64,000 nucleotides of DNA. Origin: Deinococcus soli (ex Cha et al. 2016). GTDB lineage: Bacteria > Deinococcota > Deinococci > Deinococcales > Deinococcaceae. Positions 42,472-53,617 of the stretch are shown here, piece by piece; position 1 is the first letter of the stretch, and each line of letters begins with the position of its first letter. The stretch is from contig NZ_CP011389.1 of assembly GCF_001007995.1 (NCBI RefSeq), positions 62,001 to 126,000 on the forward strand, written 5' to 3'. The notes beneath the pieces were generated by a model. That model worked only from the letters and a program-made list of their open reading frames with translations. It was not told the origin of the DNA and did not search any database. Made by a program: the position numbers and the translations under genes.

Positions 42472-43233
42472 TCAGCCCCGGTCTGCGTGCGTGAGGACTG
42501 CCTGGAAGGTCATGCAGCGGTGCCATTCGGCCTGCGGGTGCCACTGACTGGTGTCCGGATCGAACTGGCCTCCCGGTTCGGCTGCCGCCAGATGCAGGCC
42601 GGTTCCGGTCAGCAGCAGGCTCAGATCCTGCGGGGAGTAGCAGCGCAGCGACTGCGTGTGCTCGACCCCGTCCTGGCCGGTGTACGTGTCCGTCATGCGG
42701 CAGCCGGGCGCGTCGAAGCCGTACACCTGCGTGCAGGTCTCGGTGCGGCGGGTGAAGCCCGCATGCCGGGCCCAGTACCACGGCGTGTACACGTCCAGCA
42801 CCGCGTGCCCGCCCGGTGCGAGCCACCCGGCGACCCGGCGCAGCAGCTGCCGCTGCTCATCGTCCGTACCGATACCGAACCCGTCCCAGTACACGATCAG
42901 GTCGAACGGGCCGGTCAGATCGGCAGTGTAGAAGCTCTCCTGCACGACCTCCAGCGGGACGCCGCGCTGCCGGGCCAGCTGCTGGGCGTGCCCGGCGGCC
43001 GAGGCGCGCAGCTCCAGCGCGGTGACGGTCAACCCGGCCTGCGCCGCCGTCACCGCGAACTGACCCCCGCCCGCCCCGAGTTCCAGCAGCGTGGACGCCT
43101 GCGGGAACTGCGCGCGCAGCCCCCGCACCTGCCCGGCATGACTGGGATGCGGCTCGGCGGAGTAACACCCGGTCAGGGCCTCCTGAACGTCGTAAAAGGG
43201 CGCGGCCCACGAAGAGGACGGTGAATGCGGCAT
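42472..43233 (-). CDS. SAM-dependent methyltransferase, class I
   Basis: 253 residues. The SAM motif LLELGAGGGQFAVTAAQ and the acidic end of strand 2 (TALELRASA) are followed by FDLIVYWDGFGIG and WLAPGGHAVLDVYTPWYW. The C-terminal half is beta-rich as in small-molecule methyltransferases. The substrate is unknown. GGGAGGT lies 5 bases before the ATG. Its stop is 2 bases from the convergent lipoprotein stop. Confidence 0.8.
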   Translation of the reverse strand: MPHSPSSSWAAPFYDVQEALTGCYSAEPHPSHAGQVRGLRAQFPQASTLLELGAGGGQFAVTAAQAGLTVTALELRASAAGHAQQLARQRGVPLEVVQESFYTADLTGPFDLIVYWDGFGIGTDDEQRQLLRRVAGWLAPGGHAVLDVYTPWYWARHAGFTRRTETCTQVYGFDAPGCRMTDTYTGQDGVEHTQSLRCYSPQDLSLLLTGTGLHLAAAEPGGQFDPDTSQWHPQAEWHRCMTFQAVLTHADRG

Positions 43234-43400
43234 GGTTGACCTCCCAGGTCAGACGGGACGGATGTGGATTCGGGCCGTATGGGGCGGGTTCAACGCAGGC
43301 GCATCAGGGCAGGCTCCATGGGATCGGGTCAGGCTACCCTGGCCGCTGCCCCGCGCACATGCGCCATCCGGCAGAGGGTCCCCGGAGTAGGCTGCGGGGG

Positions 43401-43913
43401 ATGCGAGCGCTGTCCCTGCTGGGCGGCGCGTCCGCACAGGTGGCTCCGCTGGTCACGGCCCGGCAGCAGACCCTGGCTCTGACCCAGCAGCATGATCGGC
43501 AGTTTCCCGGTCACCGCTGTACCAGTGGCGGTCAGGCAGACTGGCATACCGAGATCGTGGTGTTCCCGACCGGTCGCGCCGACCGCGTATACACCTTCTC
43601 GTACGGTGTGGCGTCCGCGTACCAGCTCGCCGGACACCGCACGCGCCTCGTGTGGTGTGCCGAGGCTGTGGGGGCCCCCGAAGGGTGGACACCCACCACG
43701 CCACTGGCACGCGCGCTGGCCTTTCCGCTGCGCACCACCGCTGGAGCGGTACCCGCTAAGCGGGGCGGTCTGGACGTGATCCCCAGCGTGGCGGGGCAGG
43801 TGTTCTTCACCCGCCTGGACGGGGCGGGACGCCGGGTGTGCCAGCGGGCCACCCCGTCAGATGAGACCCGGCCTACGGCCTTGCAGTTCGGCACCCGCGA
43901 CCACTGCCCGTAG
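43401..43913 (+). CDS. hypothetical protein, possibly secreted
   Basis: 170 residues. A short hydrophobic start (MRALSLLGGASAQVAPL) is a weak signal-peptide candidate. Three cysteines (HRCTSGG, VWCAEAV, RVCQRAT and a terminal DHCP makes a fourth) could form disulfides, favouring export. TAGGCT at 43388-43393 lies 7 bases before the ATG. A longer frame upstream is not used. No family recognised. Confidence 0.6.
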   Translation: MRALSLLGGASAQVAPLVTARQQTLALTQQHDRQFPGHRCTSGGQADWHTEIVVFPTGRADRVYTFSYGVASAYQLAGHRTRLVWCAEAVGAPEGWTPTTPLARALAFPLRTTAGAVPAKRGGLDVIPSVAGQVFFTRLDGAGRRVCQRATPSDETRPTALQFGTRDHCP

Positions 43914-43944
43914 GGCCGGCGGTCGCGGGCGTCACTGGTAAGCG

Positions 43945-45978
43945 TCAGTCGCCCAGGACCGTCAGGCCCAGCAGGGCGGGGTTGGCGTTGCCGCCCGCGC
44001 TGACCAGCGTCACTGAGCGGATGACCTGGTCGGGCCTGGGATTCACCCATTCGAGGACGGGGACGGCGACGTTCAGGCCCTCGCCGGTCACGCCGTTCCA
44101 GCCGGGGGCGGGGATCATGCTGGTGGGTGCGGTGTCCGTCCAGGCGCGGATGTGCCGCCCATACTCCAGCGGCTGCGTGATCTTTGACCCGCCTTCGTAT
44201 TCGATCTCATACTGACCGACCTTCTCGCGGTTGGTGGCGGCGGGCCAGCCGGTGGCGTGCAGGAACGCCAGGGCGCGGGCCCTGCGGTTCAGGTCTGCCG
44301 TGGCGCGCTCGGGCAGGGTCTTGACGCTGGCGCGGCTGCCGCGCAGCATCACGGCGCCCCGGACGTCGAACAGGTACGCGCCCAGCCGCTGCACGCCGCC
44401 CCTGAGGTTGCGCAGGTCGATGTCCCGGCCCTTGCCGATCCAGCCGCTGCCGTCCTCGTCGGCCAGGGCGCGCGTGACGACGGGGGAGAGGTCCACCGTG
44501 GCGCCGCTCTCGGCGCGGTAGGGGGTGGGCTGGTAGAGGTCGCGGTAGCGCAGTTCCGCGTCCCTCACGGGCGGCGCGGCCGGGTTCCAGAAGGCGCCCG
44601 CCGCGCGGACGAACGGCGTGCCCTGGTCGGCGTTTCCGTCCCAGATGCTGGGGTTCCCGAAGTACCCGGTCCAGCGGGTCTGGATCATGCCCTGCGCGCC
44701 CAGCCCGGCGGCGGCCTGCGCGTGCCCCTCGGCGTTGCCCGGATCGGACCAGCTGGCCCCGAAGGTGGGGAAGCCCAGTTTCTGGATGGTGCCCAGCATG
44801 GAGAAGCTGTTCCCCGGCGCGTAGTTCCAGTACGCCACCTGCAGGTCCTTCGGCAGGCGGGCGGGCAGCGTGCCGATCACGGCGTCCGCGAAGGCGGTGT
44901 CGTGCCAGATCATGCTGTCCACGCCCAGTCCCTTGAGGTACCCGTGGAGTTTCACCACGTCGTTCACGAACAGCGTCTCGAACCCCACCGCCTTGCCGTT
45001 CTCGCGGGCGGGGAAGCGGTCGCGGTTGCGGACCTCGTCGTGCCCCAGGTGAACGACCTTCGGCCCGAAGACCTCCACGGCCTCCTTCAGGATGGGGAGG
45101 ATCACGCGGTCGTAGGTGGCGGGGTTCAGCGTGTCGTACGCCCAGGGGTTCTGGCTGTCCGGGTCCTGCCGCAGGTCGAGGTTCTTGCCGCCGTAGAACA
45201 TCCAGCCCGCGTGAGACAGCGTCTCGATCAGGGGGATGACCTCCAGGCCGTAGCTGCGGGCCAGTTCCGCCACGCGCCGCGCCTCGGCCTTGCTGGCCCC
45301 GCCGGGATGCGCGAAGCCCCCCGCTTTCGCCGTGTCCCACTGCACGTAGTTGCTCATGACGAGCACCGCGTTGTACTTCAGGGCGGCCAGCATGGGGATC
45401 AGGGCGTCGTTCACCCCCTTGCTGTACTGGTCGAGGTAGATCATCGCCACGCGCTGGCGCAGGGCGGGCGCGTCGGTGATGCGGGCGTAACGCAGCCCGG
45501 CGGGCGTCAGGAGCTGCCGCAGGGTCTGCGCGCCCAGGTACGCGCCGCGCGCGTCCGCGCCCACCACGAATGCGCCCCCGTCGTCCACCCAGAGCGCGTA
45601 GGCTTCCGGTCCACTGGGCGTCAGGCCCGCCGCCTTGGTGCGGGCGGCCAGATCGGCGTCCGCCAGCGTGCCGATCACGATGCCCTTTGCCCCGGCTGCG
45701 GCGTCGCCCAGAGTCAGGCCCAGTCGGGTTTTCCACTCGGCGCGCAGGTCCCGCGCGGCCCAGCCCAGCTCCGGCGCCGTCCCCACCACGCGCACGCCCA
45801 GCCCGCTCAGGGGCAGCGTGCCGTTCGGGAAGGTTGCCGCCTTCGGCTGTGGTACGAGCGCCGCGAACGGCGTCTGCACACGCGCCTCTGCTGCCGGGGT
45901 GAGGGTCACGGGCGTCGCCGCCGCGTGCAGGCTCAGGCTGATCAACAGGGCCCCCAGGCCCGATACGTGCTGTTTCAT
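43945..45978 (-). CDS. beta-N-acetylhexosaminidase, glycoside hydrolase family 20
   Basis: 677 residues with a signal peptide. An N-terminal GH20b-like alpha/beta domain precedes the barrel. The catalytic pair is Asp314-Glu315 in VHLGHDEVRNRDRF (family H-x-G-x-D-E). It releases terminal GlcNAc/GalNAc from chitin- or peptidoglycan-derived oligomers outside the membrane. The last 150 residues are beta-rich, possibly a carbohydrate-binding module. GGAGGA lies 3 bases before the ATG. It follows the solute-binding protein gene by 70 bases. Confidence 0.9.
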   Translation of the reverse strand: MKQHVSGLGALLISLSLHAAATPVTLTPAAEARVQTPFAALVPQPKAATFPNGTLPLSGLGVRVVGTAPELGWAARDLRAEWKTRLGLTLGDAAAGAKGIVIGTLADADLAARTKAAGLTPSGPEAYALWVDDGGAFVVGADARGAYLGAQTLRQLLTPAGLRYARITDAPALRQRVAMIYLDQYSKGVNDALIPMLAALKYNAVLVMSNYVQWDTAKAGGFAHPGGASKAEARRVAELARSYGLEVIPLIETLSHAGWMFYGGKNLDLRQDPDSQNPWAYDTLNPATYDRVILPILKEAVEVFGPKVVHLGHDEVRNRDRFPARENGKAVGFETLFVNDVVKLHGYLKGLGVDSMIWHDTAFADAVIGTLPARLPKDLQVAYWNYAPGNSFSMLGTIQKLGFPTFGASWSDPGNAEGHAQAAAGLGAQGMIQTRWTGYFGNPSIWDGNADQGTPFVRAAGAFWNPAAPPVRDAELRYRDLYQPTPYRAESGATVDLSPVVTRALADEDGSGWIGKGRDIDLRNLRGGVQRLGAYLFDVRGAVMLRGSRASVKTLPERATADLNRRARALAFLHATGWPAATNREKVGQYEIEYEGGSKITQPLEYGRHIRAWTDTAPTSMIPAPGWNGVTGEGLNVAVPVLEWVNPRPDQVIRSVTLVSAGGNANPALLGLTVLGD

Positions 45979-46048
45979 GCGTCCTCCGAAAGGGGAGGGA
46001 GGCGGGCGCCACCTGACCGCGCGCCGCCTCCCGCTCCCTGCACCCTGC

Positions 46049-47287
<1,239 letters not shown>

Positions 47288-47426
47288 GCTTGAACTCCTG
47301 GGGTGCGGCGCGCCGGGCGGCGCTGGGTGGACTCCGGCGTGGGAACTTGAGAAGGATGTGCGCCGAATGTAGCGGTTTTCCGCCCGGCCCGTCTGAGAAC
47401 CTGAGCGTGCCCCTCTCACCGGGCCG

Positions 47427-48113
47427 TCAGCTTGACCGGTCACCCGACGCCCCGAGCGCCTGCGCGAACCAGCGCGTCACATGATCCGGGCGGGTGATCG
47501 CGCTGCCCACCACCACCGCGTGCGCGCCGGTCGCCAGTGCCCGCGCGGCCAGTTCCGGCGTGTTCAGGCGGCCCTCCGCGATGAACGGCAGCCCCGCCCC
47601 GACCAGGGCGCGCATCAGCTCGAAGTCTGGCCCCGCCTGCTGCGGGCTGTGCGGCGTGTACCCGCTCATGGTGGTGCCCACGATGTCGGCACCCGCCGCG
47701 TAGGCCGCGTGGGCCTCTGCCAGGGTGCTGATGTCCGCCATGGCCCGCGCCCCGCAGGCGTGCGCCTCGGCGATCAGGTCCGCCACCGCGTAGGGGCGGG
47801 GCAGGTCCGTCCCGTCGAACGCCACGATGTCCGCCCCGGCCTGGGCCACCGCGCGCACCTCTCCCGGTGTGGCCGTGATGTACACCGGCGAGCCCGGCTG
47901 CGCCTGCTTCGTCAACCCGAGGAGCGGCACGTCCGTCAGGGCCCGCACCGCCCGGATGTCCTCCGGGCTGCGTAGCCGCAGGCCCCGGGCGCCGCCCAGC
48001 AGCGCCGCGCGGCTCATGGCCGCGATGATCCCCGTGTCCCGCATGGGGCTGCCGTCGTCCGCCTGCACACTCACGATCAGGGCGCCCCGCAGGCGCCAAA
48101 GCACGTCATTCAC
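47427..48113 (-). CDS. nanE: N-acetylmannosamine-6-phosphate 2-epimerase
   Basis: 228 residues, normal length. A TIM-barrel enzyme converting ManNAc-6-P to GlcNAc-6-P. Landmarks are LIVSVQA, LLGLTKQ, DIVAFDGT, MADISTLAEA, GTTMSGYTPHS and EGRLNTP. The GTG start follows TAGGCT (AGCCTA at 48121-48126) by 7 bases. No sialic acid lyase or ManNAc kinase gene is in the window. Confidence 0.93.
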   Translation of the reverse strand: MNDVLWRLRGALIVSVQADDGSPMRDTGIIAAMSRAALLGGARGLRLRSPEDIRAVRALTDVPLLGLTKQAQPGSPVYITATPGEVRAVAQAGADIVAFDGTDLPRPYAVADLIAEAHACGARAMADISTLAEAHAAYAAGADIVGTTMSGYTPHSPQQAGPDFELMRALVGAGLPFIAEGRLNTPELAARALATGAHAVVVGSAITRPDHVTRWFAQALGASGDRSS

Positions 48114-48126
48114 GTCCCGCAGCCTA

Positions 48127-48364
48127 GAGCATCGGCCAGGATCGCGTCACAGCAGAATTCAGAGGTATTGAGTGTGTCGCAACACCTCTGAATCGAACGG
48201 ACTCAAAGAGTTGCGCCGCAGAGCGAGCACCTGAAATAGAGAGCGGTTGGAAGTGGAGTTGAAGGGCGTGGTGTTGGCCCTTCAATAGAACTGGAAACCG
48301 CATTCAGGACCGCTGGGCGAACTGGTGCGCGCCACCTCCGTGCGCGTCCGGGGAGGCGCTGGCG
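48127..48364. repeat. gene-free region with two strong inverted repeats
   Basis: No gene. ATTCAGAGGT (48157-48166) is inverted at 48184-48193 around a 17-base loop. TTGAAGGGC (48259-48267) is inverted at 48277-48285 around 9 bases, nested in GCGGTT (48243-48248) with AACCGC (48296-48301). The stretch is richer in A and T than the neighbours. It lies between the divergent promoters of nanE and nagZ. It may be a mobile intergenic repeat, a structured RNA or an operator region. Confidence 0.5.
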
Positions 48365-48377
48365 TAGGCTGGGCGGC

Positions 48378-49856
<1,479 letters not shown>

Positions 49857-50020
49857 CCGGAAGGGACTGGAGGGCAAGGGCGCGGCCTTCGGGTGGCCAC
49901 AGGTCAACCGGTTTCGCAGGGGCACGGAAGAGGCGTCGGCCCCACCCGAGTCGGTGTGAGGCCGCGCGGGGGCAGCAGTCCGGTCCGTTCGTGCACTGTT
50001 GTCCCGTCAGGGCTGGCGGG

Positions 50021-50791
50021 TCAGAACGCCTCGTACTGGATGGAATCCACCAGCATGTACACGGTGCCGGTCGTGGCGGCGCCACCCCACGCGGCGCTGT
50101 TCGTGGGCCACACGTTCAGCATGATGTGCGCGGCCTGCTGCGGGACGTTCTGGGTGGTCTCCCAGACCTTCGCGCCGTTCAGGAAGTACGTGACGCGGTC
50201 CGGGCGCCACTCGTAGGTCAGGGTCTGGAAGCTCTGACCGAAGGTGACGCCGGTGGGCAGCACGCCGTAGCTCTTGCTGTTCACGGTGTTCCACACGGCG
50301 GCGTTCAGGGTCTTGGGGCGGTTGCCCTCGATTTCCAGGTCGATCTCTGTGGCGCTGCCGTCCACGTAGCTGAACGCTCCGCTGATGTTGCCGCTGAGGA
50401 CCTTGCCGCTCTTGGTGGGGCTGGCGCTGGTGCTGGCCGCGCGGAAGCGGTAGGTGTACCGCCCGAAACCGAAGGTCTGGGTGCTCTGGACCTCGGCGGC
50501 GCGGGCGCACAGGCCGGTCGCGCAGGACTGAACGTTCAGGGTCAGCAGCAGGTGGCCGCCTTTCACGCTGGCCAGCGCCGGGTCGAACCCTCCGGTCAGG
50601 CCGGGCGCCTGCCAGAACCCTGGCCAGCTGGAGCGGATCCAGCGGGTGCTGTCCAGCGTGTCGAAGGTCTCGGTCCAGGTGGTGGCGGCTGGACGCAGCG
50701 TGGCGCCGCTGGCCTGGGGGGTGGACAGATCGTTGCACGCGGTGAGCCACAGGCCCAGCAGGGCGGCGGCGGCGGTTCGTTGGATGGTCAT
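50021..50791 (-). CDS. lipoprotein glycoside hydrolase, family 16
   Basis: 256 residues. The lipobox LTAC gives acylated Cys19, and a linker and concanavalin-like domain follow. The catalytic motif is Glu149-Ile-Asp151-Leu-Glu153 (ExDxE), the form found in lichenases and xyloglucan-active enzymes rather than laminarinases. It should cleave a beta-1,3/1,4- or related glucan. GGGAG lies 7 bases before the ATG. Its position next to GH26 and GT2 genes suggests trimming of a secreted polysaccharide. Confidence 0.85.
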   Translation of the reverse strand: MTIQRTAAAALLGLWLTACNDLSTPQASGATLRPAATTWTETFDTLDSTRWIRSSWPGFWQAPGLTGGFDPALASVKGGHLLLTLNVQSCATGLCARAAEVQSTQTFGFGRYTYRFRAASTSASPTKSGKVLSGNISGAFSYVDGSATEIDLEIEGNRPKTLNAAVWNTVNSKSYGVLPTGVTFGQSFQTLTYEWRPDRVTYFLNGAKVWETTQNVPQQAAHIMLNVWPTNSAAWGGAATTGTVYMLVDSIQYEAF

Positions 50792-51057
50792 GTGGCGTCT
50801 CCCTCTGGTGGCCCGGCTGACCCTGGGGGTTCCGTGGCTTTGCGTCCCCGCCTCGCGACGGGTTTGCCCTGAGCATCGGGATGCTCGACTGCGCTGTGAG
50901 TTTCTCCTGAAGTATCCTTCAAACTTCTTACATGAATGCCGCTCGTGGCTGGACAGGACGGCTTTCCACCCATCCGGGGGTGCGCACGCCCGGCTGTTCC
51001 GAGGGGTGCGGTGCTCCCACGCTGCGGCGCACTTTCAGCGGTGTGCGCCCGCTTTGA
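50792..51057 (-). other. gene-free leader region of the GH16 gene
   Basis: No gene seen. It holds the GH16 leader on the minus strand. GAGCATC-GG-GATGCTC (50871-50886) is a perfect 7-base-arm palindrome. A less GC-rich stretch around 50905-50935 contains a possible GATACT -10 box (minus strand) with a poor -35. Confidence 0.4.
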
Positions 51058-51074
51058 CGGGTCTGCCAGACCCG
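51058..51074 (-). terminator. short terminator after the GH26-like gene
   Basis: CGGGTCT (51058-51064) pairs with AGACCCG (51068-51074) around a 3-base loop, 24 bases downstream of the minus-strand stop. Confidence 0.5.
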
Positions 51075-51097
51075 CTCAGCCGACATTGGTCCGGAGT

Positions 51098-52072
51098 TCA
51101 GCGGCGCGAGCGGACGCAGCGGCGGAAGGCGTCCAGCGCCGCCTGGCTGGTCGTGATGCGCCAGTCGACACGGCCGTCTTGCAGGTGGAACCAGAACGCC
51201 CGGCGGATCTGCCCGAAACCCGGCAGGGCCGCGCACATGTCCCGGATCCACGCGGCCTTGCTGCCGCCCTGCTCCACGCTGGCCAGTTCACCCAGCTGCA
51301 CGGGTTTATTCCCCGCCACGAGTTTCAGTTCCCGGTACGACGCGGCGAAGGTGGCGCGGAAACTCAGCCAGCGGTTCCAGGGATTGGTGGTACCCCAGTT
51401 GTACCCGTCCAGGCCGACCTCGTGCACCCATTCGCCCCCCGGGTACAGCGCCCGGTACGAGCTGGGCATGTCGGGGTACAGGATGTTCGGCGTCCACACC
51501 CACCGAACGGGGGCCTTCTCGGTGCGGAACACGTTCACGATCCGCCGCCAGGCCCGCACGAAGTCGGTGGGGGTGTTGCTGCGGGTCAGCTGGTACGCGC
51601 CCCAGTTGCCGTTCATCTCCGGCGCGAAGGTCACGCGGACCGTCACGCCGCCGCGCCGGATGTCCCGCGCGAACTGCCGCAGATACGCGTCGTGTCGTCC
51701 GGCGGCAATGTCGCGGTACGGCACGCCCCGCACGCCGGACGCCAGGCCCACGCGCGGCTGCCACGACAGTTCCAGCTCCCGCCCCTGGCTGCTCAGGGTG
51801 CGGGCGTACGCCTGATTGAACGGCGTGTTCCAGTCCTGAAACCAGCGGACTGCGCCGAACGTGCAGCCCAGTTTGCGTTCCACGGCGTCCAGCACGGCGG
51901 GACTGTTCACGGTCAGCCCGAATACGCCGCAGGACGGCAGGGGCGCCGCCTGCGCGGACGGCAGGGCGACCAGACCCCCCAGGGCCGCCGTCAGAATCCA
52001 CTCATGAAGGCCACGTGGGTGACGTGGCGTGCGTTGGTCCGGACGGCCGTGAGACAGGGTGACAGCAGGCAT
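51098..52072 (-). CDS. secreted glycoside hydrolase, family 26-like (endo-mannanase type)
   Basis: 324 residues from the chosen ATG; a signal-peptide-like hydrophobic segment (LHEWILTAALGGLVALPSAQA) lies near residues 22-42 after a long polar N-region. VRVTFAPEMNGNWGAY gives acid/base Glu152, and QLGELASVEQGG gives nucleophile Glu262; both fit clan GH-A family 26. Tryptophan-rich stretches line the barrel. Start choice is uncertain: an ATG 14 codons upstream is also in frame. Not close to GH16 in transcription: each has its own leader. Confidence 0.78.
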   Translation of the reverse strand: MPAVTLSHGRPDQRTPRHPRGLHEWILTAALGGLVALPSAQAAPLPSCGVFGLTVNSPAVLDAVERKLGCTFGAVRWFQDWNTPFNQAYARTLSSQGRELELSWQPRVGLASGVRGVPYRDIAAGRHDAYLRQFARDIRRGGVTVRVTFAPEMNGNWGAYQLTRSNTPTDFVRAWRRIVNVFRTEKAPVRWVWTPNILYPDMPSSYRALYPGGEWVHEVGLDGYNWGTTNPWNRWLSFRATFAASYRELKLVAGNKPVQLGELASVEQGGSKAAWIRDMCAALPGFGQIRRAFWFHLQDGRVDWRITTSQAALDAFRRCVRSRR

Positions 52073-52222
52073 GCAAGGCGCATGATGGCAGCGTTCTGGA
52101 CGGCCTGCGCACATGCCCCCGTCCGGACCCCCTCTGACTGTAGGTCGGCTTAACGCTGACCCAGCGTGCCCGAAAGGTGGCATTCATGGCCCGTCAGTAA
52201 CGGGCGACTAGCGTGTGATGCG

Positions 52223-52357
52223 TAGGGTGTGGTCGTGGGTCCCCGACCCCCGTCCCACCCCACACTGTGCCGGGAGGCAACGATGCTCGTCTTCGATTCG
52301 GTCACCTCATGAGACGAGTGGAGCCAGTGGTGAGACCGCCCCGAGGGAGGTCTCACC
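52223..52357 (+). promoter_or_regulatory. GT2 gene promoter and structured leader with sequestered ribosome binding site
   Basis: TAGGGT at 52223-52228 starts a leaderless 25-codon frame (52235-52312). Hairpin A pairs CTCGTCT (52285-52291) with AGACGAG (52312-52318). Hairpin B pairs GGTGAGACC (52329-52337) perfectly with GGTCTCACC (52349-52357), whose last base touches the ATG at 52358; the GAGGGAGG ribosome binding site (52343-52350) is in the loop and top of the stem. Translation of the leader frame would disrupt hairpin A. Confidence 0.6.
52235..52312 (+). CDS. leaderless leader-peptide ORF (25 codons) before the GT2 gene
   Basis: GTG at 52235 lies 6 bases after TAGGGT. The 25-codon frame is proline- and serine-rich at its start, contains LCREATMLVF and ends at TGA 52310-52312, inside the right arm of hairpin A. 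It resembles an attenuator leader peptide in position. No evidence of conservation can be given from the sequence alone. Confidence 0.42.
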   Translation: MGPRPPSHPTLCREATMLVFDSVTS

Positions 52358-53617
52358 ATGTCTATTCCGGTTTCTTTGCCGTCCACCACGCTGGGCTGGG
52401 TGCTGCTCATCATCGTGACTTTGCTGCTTCTCAAGGCCGTCCTGACGGTTACGCTGGCCTTCGCGCACGCCCGCACTGCCGCCCGCCGACGCGCCCGCGC
52501 CCAGGGCGCCCCACTGCCCGGCGTGAGCGTCATGATCGCCGCGTACAACGAGGAGGTGGGCATCGCCGACACCCTGCGGTCCGTGCTGGCCCAGCACGGC
52601 CCGGCGTTGCAGGTGCTCGTCGTGGACGACGGCTCGACCGACGCCACCGCCGCCATCGCCGAGGACTTCGCCCGCACCGACCCGCGCGTCACGGTGCTGC
52701 GGAAACCCAACGGCGGGAAGGCCAGCGCCCTGAACCTCGCCGCCGAACACCTGAGATATCCGGTCGCGGTCAGCGTGGACGCCGACTCGGCCCTGGCCTC
52801 CGGCACACTGGCCGCCCTGGCCCGGCACTTCCACGACCCCCGCGTGGGCGCGGTTGCCGGGGACGTGCGCGTCGCCGGTCCGGTCACGTCCCTGACGCAG
52901 ATGCAGAACCTGGAGTACAGCGTCGGCCAGCAGATGGAAAAACGTGCCCAGGACATGCTCGGCGCCGTCAGCGTCGTCCCGGGCGCCGCCGGGGCGTTCC
53001 GCAGCGACCTGATCCGCCGCCTGCGCTACAGCCACGACACCATCACCGAGGACATGGACCTGACCGTCGCCATCGCTGCTGAAGGCTACGAGGTGCGCTT
53101 CGAACCTGGCGCCCTGAGCTACACCGAACCCCCCGTGGACCTGCGCAGCCTGTGGCGGCAGCGGATGCGCTGGATGTACGGCACCTTCCAGGTCATGGGC
53201 AAGTACCGCCACCTGATCATGACCCCCAGGGGCGGCCGCCTGGGCTGGCTGACCCTGCCGTACGTGCTGGTCTACGGCCTGACCCTGGGCGGCGCAGGCC
53301 CGATCTTCGACCTCGCCGCGCTGGTCCTGCTGACGCAGCACCTGAACGACGCGCTGCTGCCCCTGCTGCTCAACGTCGGCGCGGACGTCGCCGTGGCCGC
53401 CGCCGCCCTGCTGCTGGGCCGCCAGTCCCTGCGACCCCTGCTGATCACCCCCACACAGCGCCTGTTCCTGCGGCCGTTCGTCTCGCTGGTCGTGATCATG
53501 ACCTGCGTGACGTTCCTGCGCCGCCGGAACGTCCAGTGGAACAAGCTGCCCCGCGTGGGCCTGCGCCTGCCCGGCGCCGACCCCACCCGCGAGCCCCTGC
53601 CGCAGGCGGGCGACTGA
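52358..53617 (+). CDS. processive family 2 glycosyltransferase (polysaccharide synthase)
   Basis: 419 residues: one N-terminal membrane segment, a GT-A catalytic domain and two to four C-terminal membrane segments. Motifs in order: VMIAAYNEE, VVDDGST, SVDADS (DxD), ITEDMDLT, and QRMRW (Q-x2-R-W), as in PgaC/BcsA-type synthases for poly-beta-GlcNAc, cellulose or similar. The GGGAGGT site lies 6 bases before the ATG but is folded in a hairpin. The next gene overlaps its stop. Confidence 0.88.
   Translation: MSIPVSLPSTTLGWVLLIIVTLLLLKAVLTVTLAFAHARTAARRRARAQGAPLPGVSVMIAAYNEEVGIADTLRSVLAQHGPALQVLVVDDGSTDATAAIAEDFARTDPRVTVLRKPNGGKASALNLAAEHLRYPVAVSVDADSALASGTLAALARHFHDPRVGAVAGDVRVAGPVTSLTQMQNLEYSVGQQMEKRAQDMLGAVSVVPGAAGAFRSDLIRRLRYSHDTITEDMDLTVAIAAEGYEVRFEPGALSYTEPPVDLRSLWRQRMRWMYGTFQVMGKYRHLIMTPRGGRLGWLTLPYVLVYGLTLGGAGPIFDLAALVLLTQHLNDALLPLLLNVGADVAVAAAALLLGRQSLRPLLITPTQRLFLRPFVSLVVIMTCVTFLRRRNVQWNKLPRVGLRLPGADPTREPLPQAGD

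Noticed and set aside
52215..52418. 67-residue plus-strand frame running through the GT2 leader
   Set aside because: Starts only 3 bases from a -10-like box, overlaps the real GT2 start in another frame, and is Arg/Ser-rich; the 25-codon frame at 52235 fits the promoter better.
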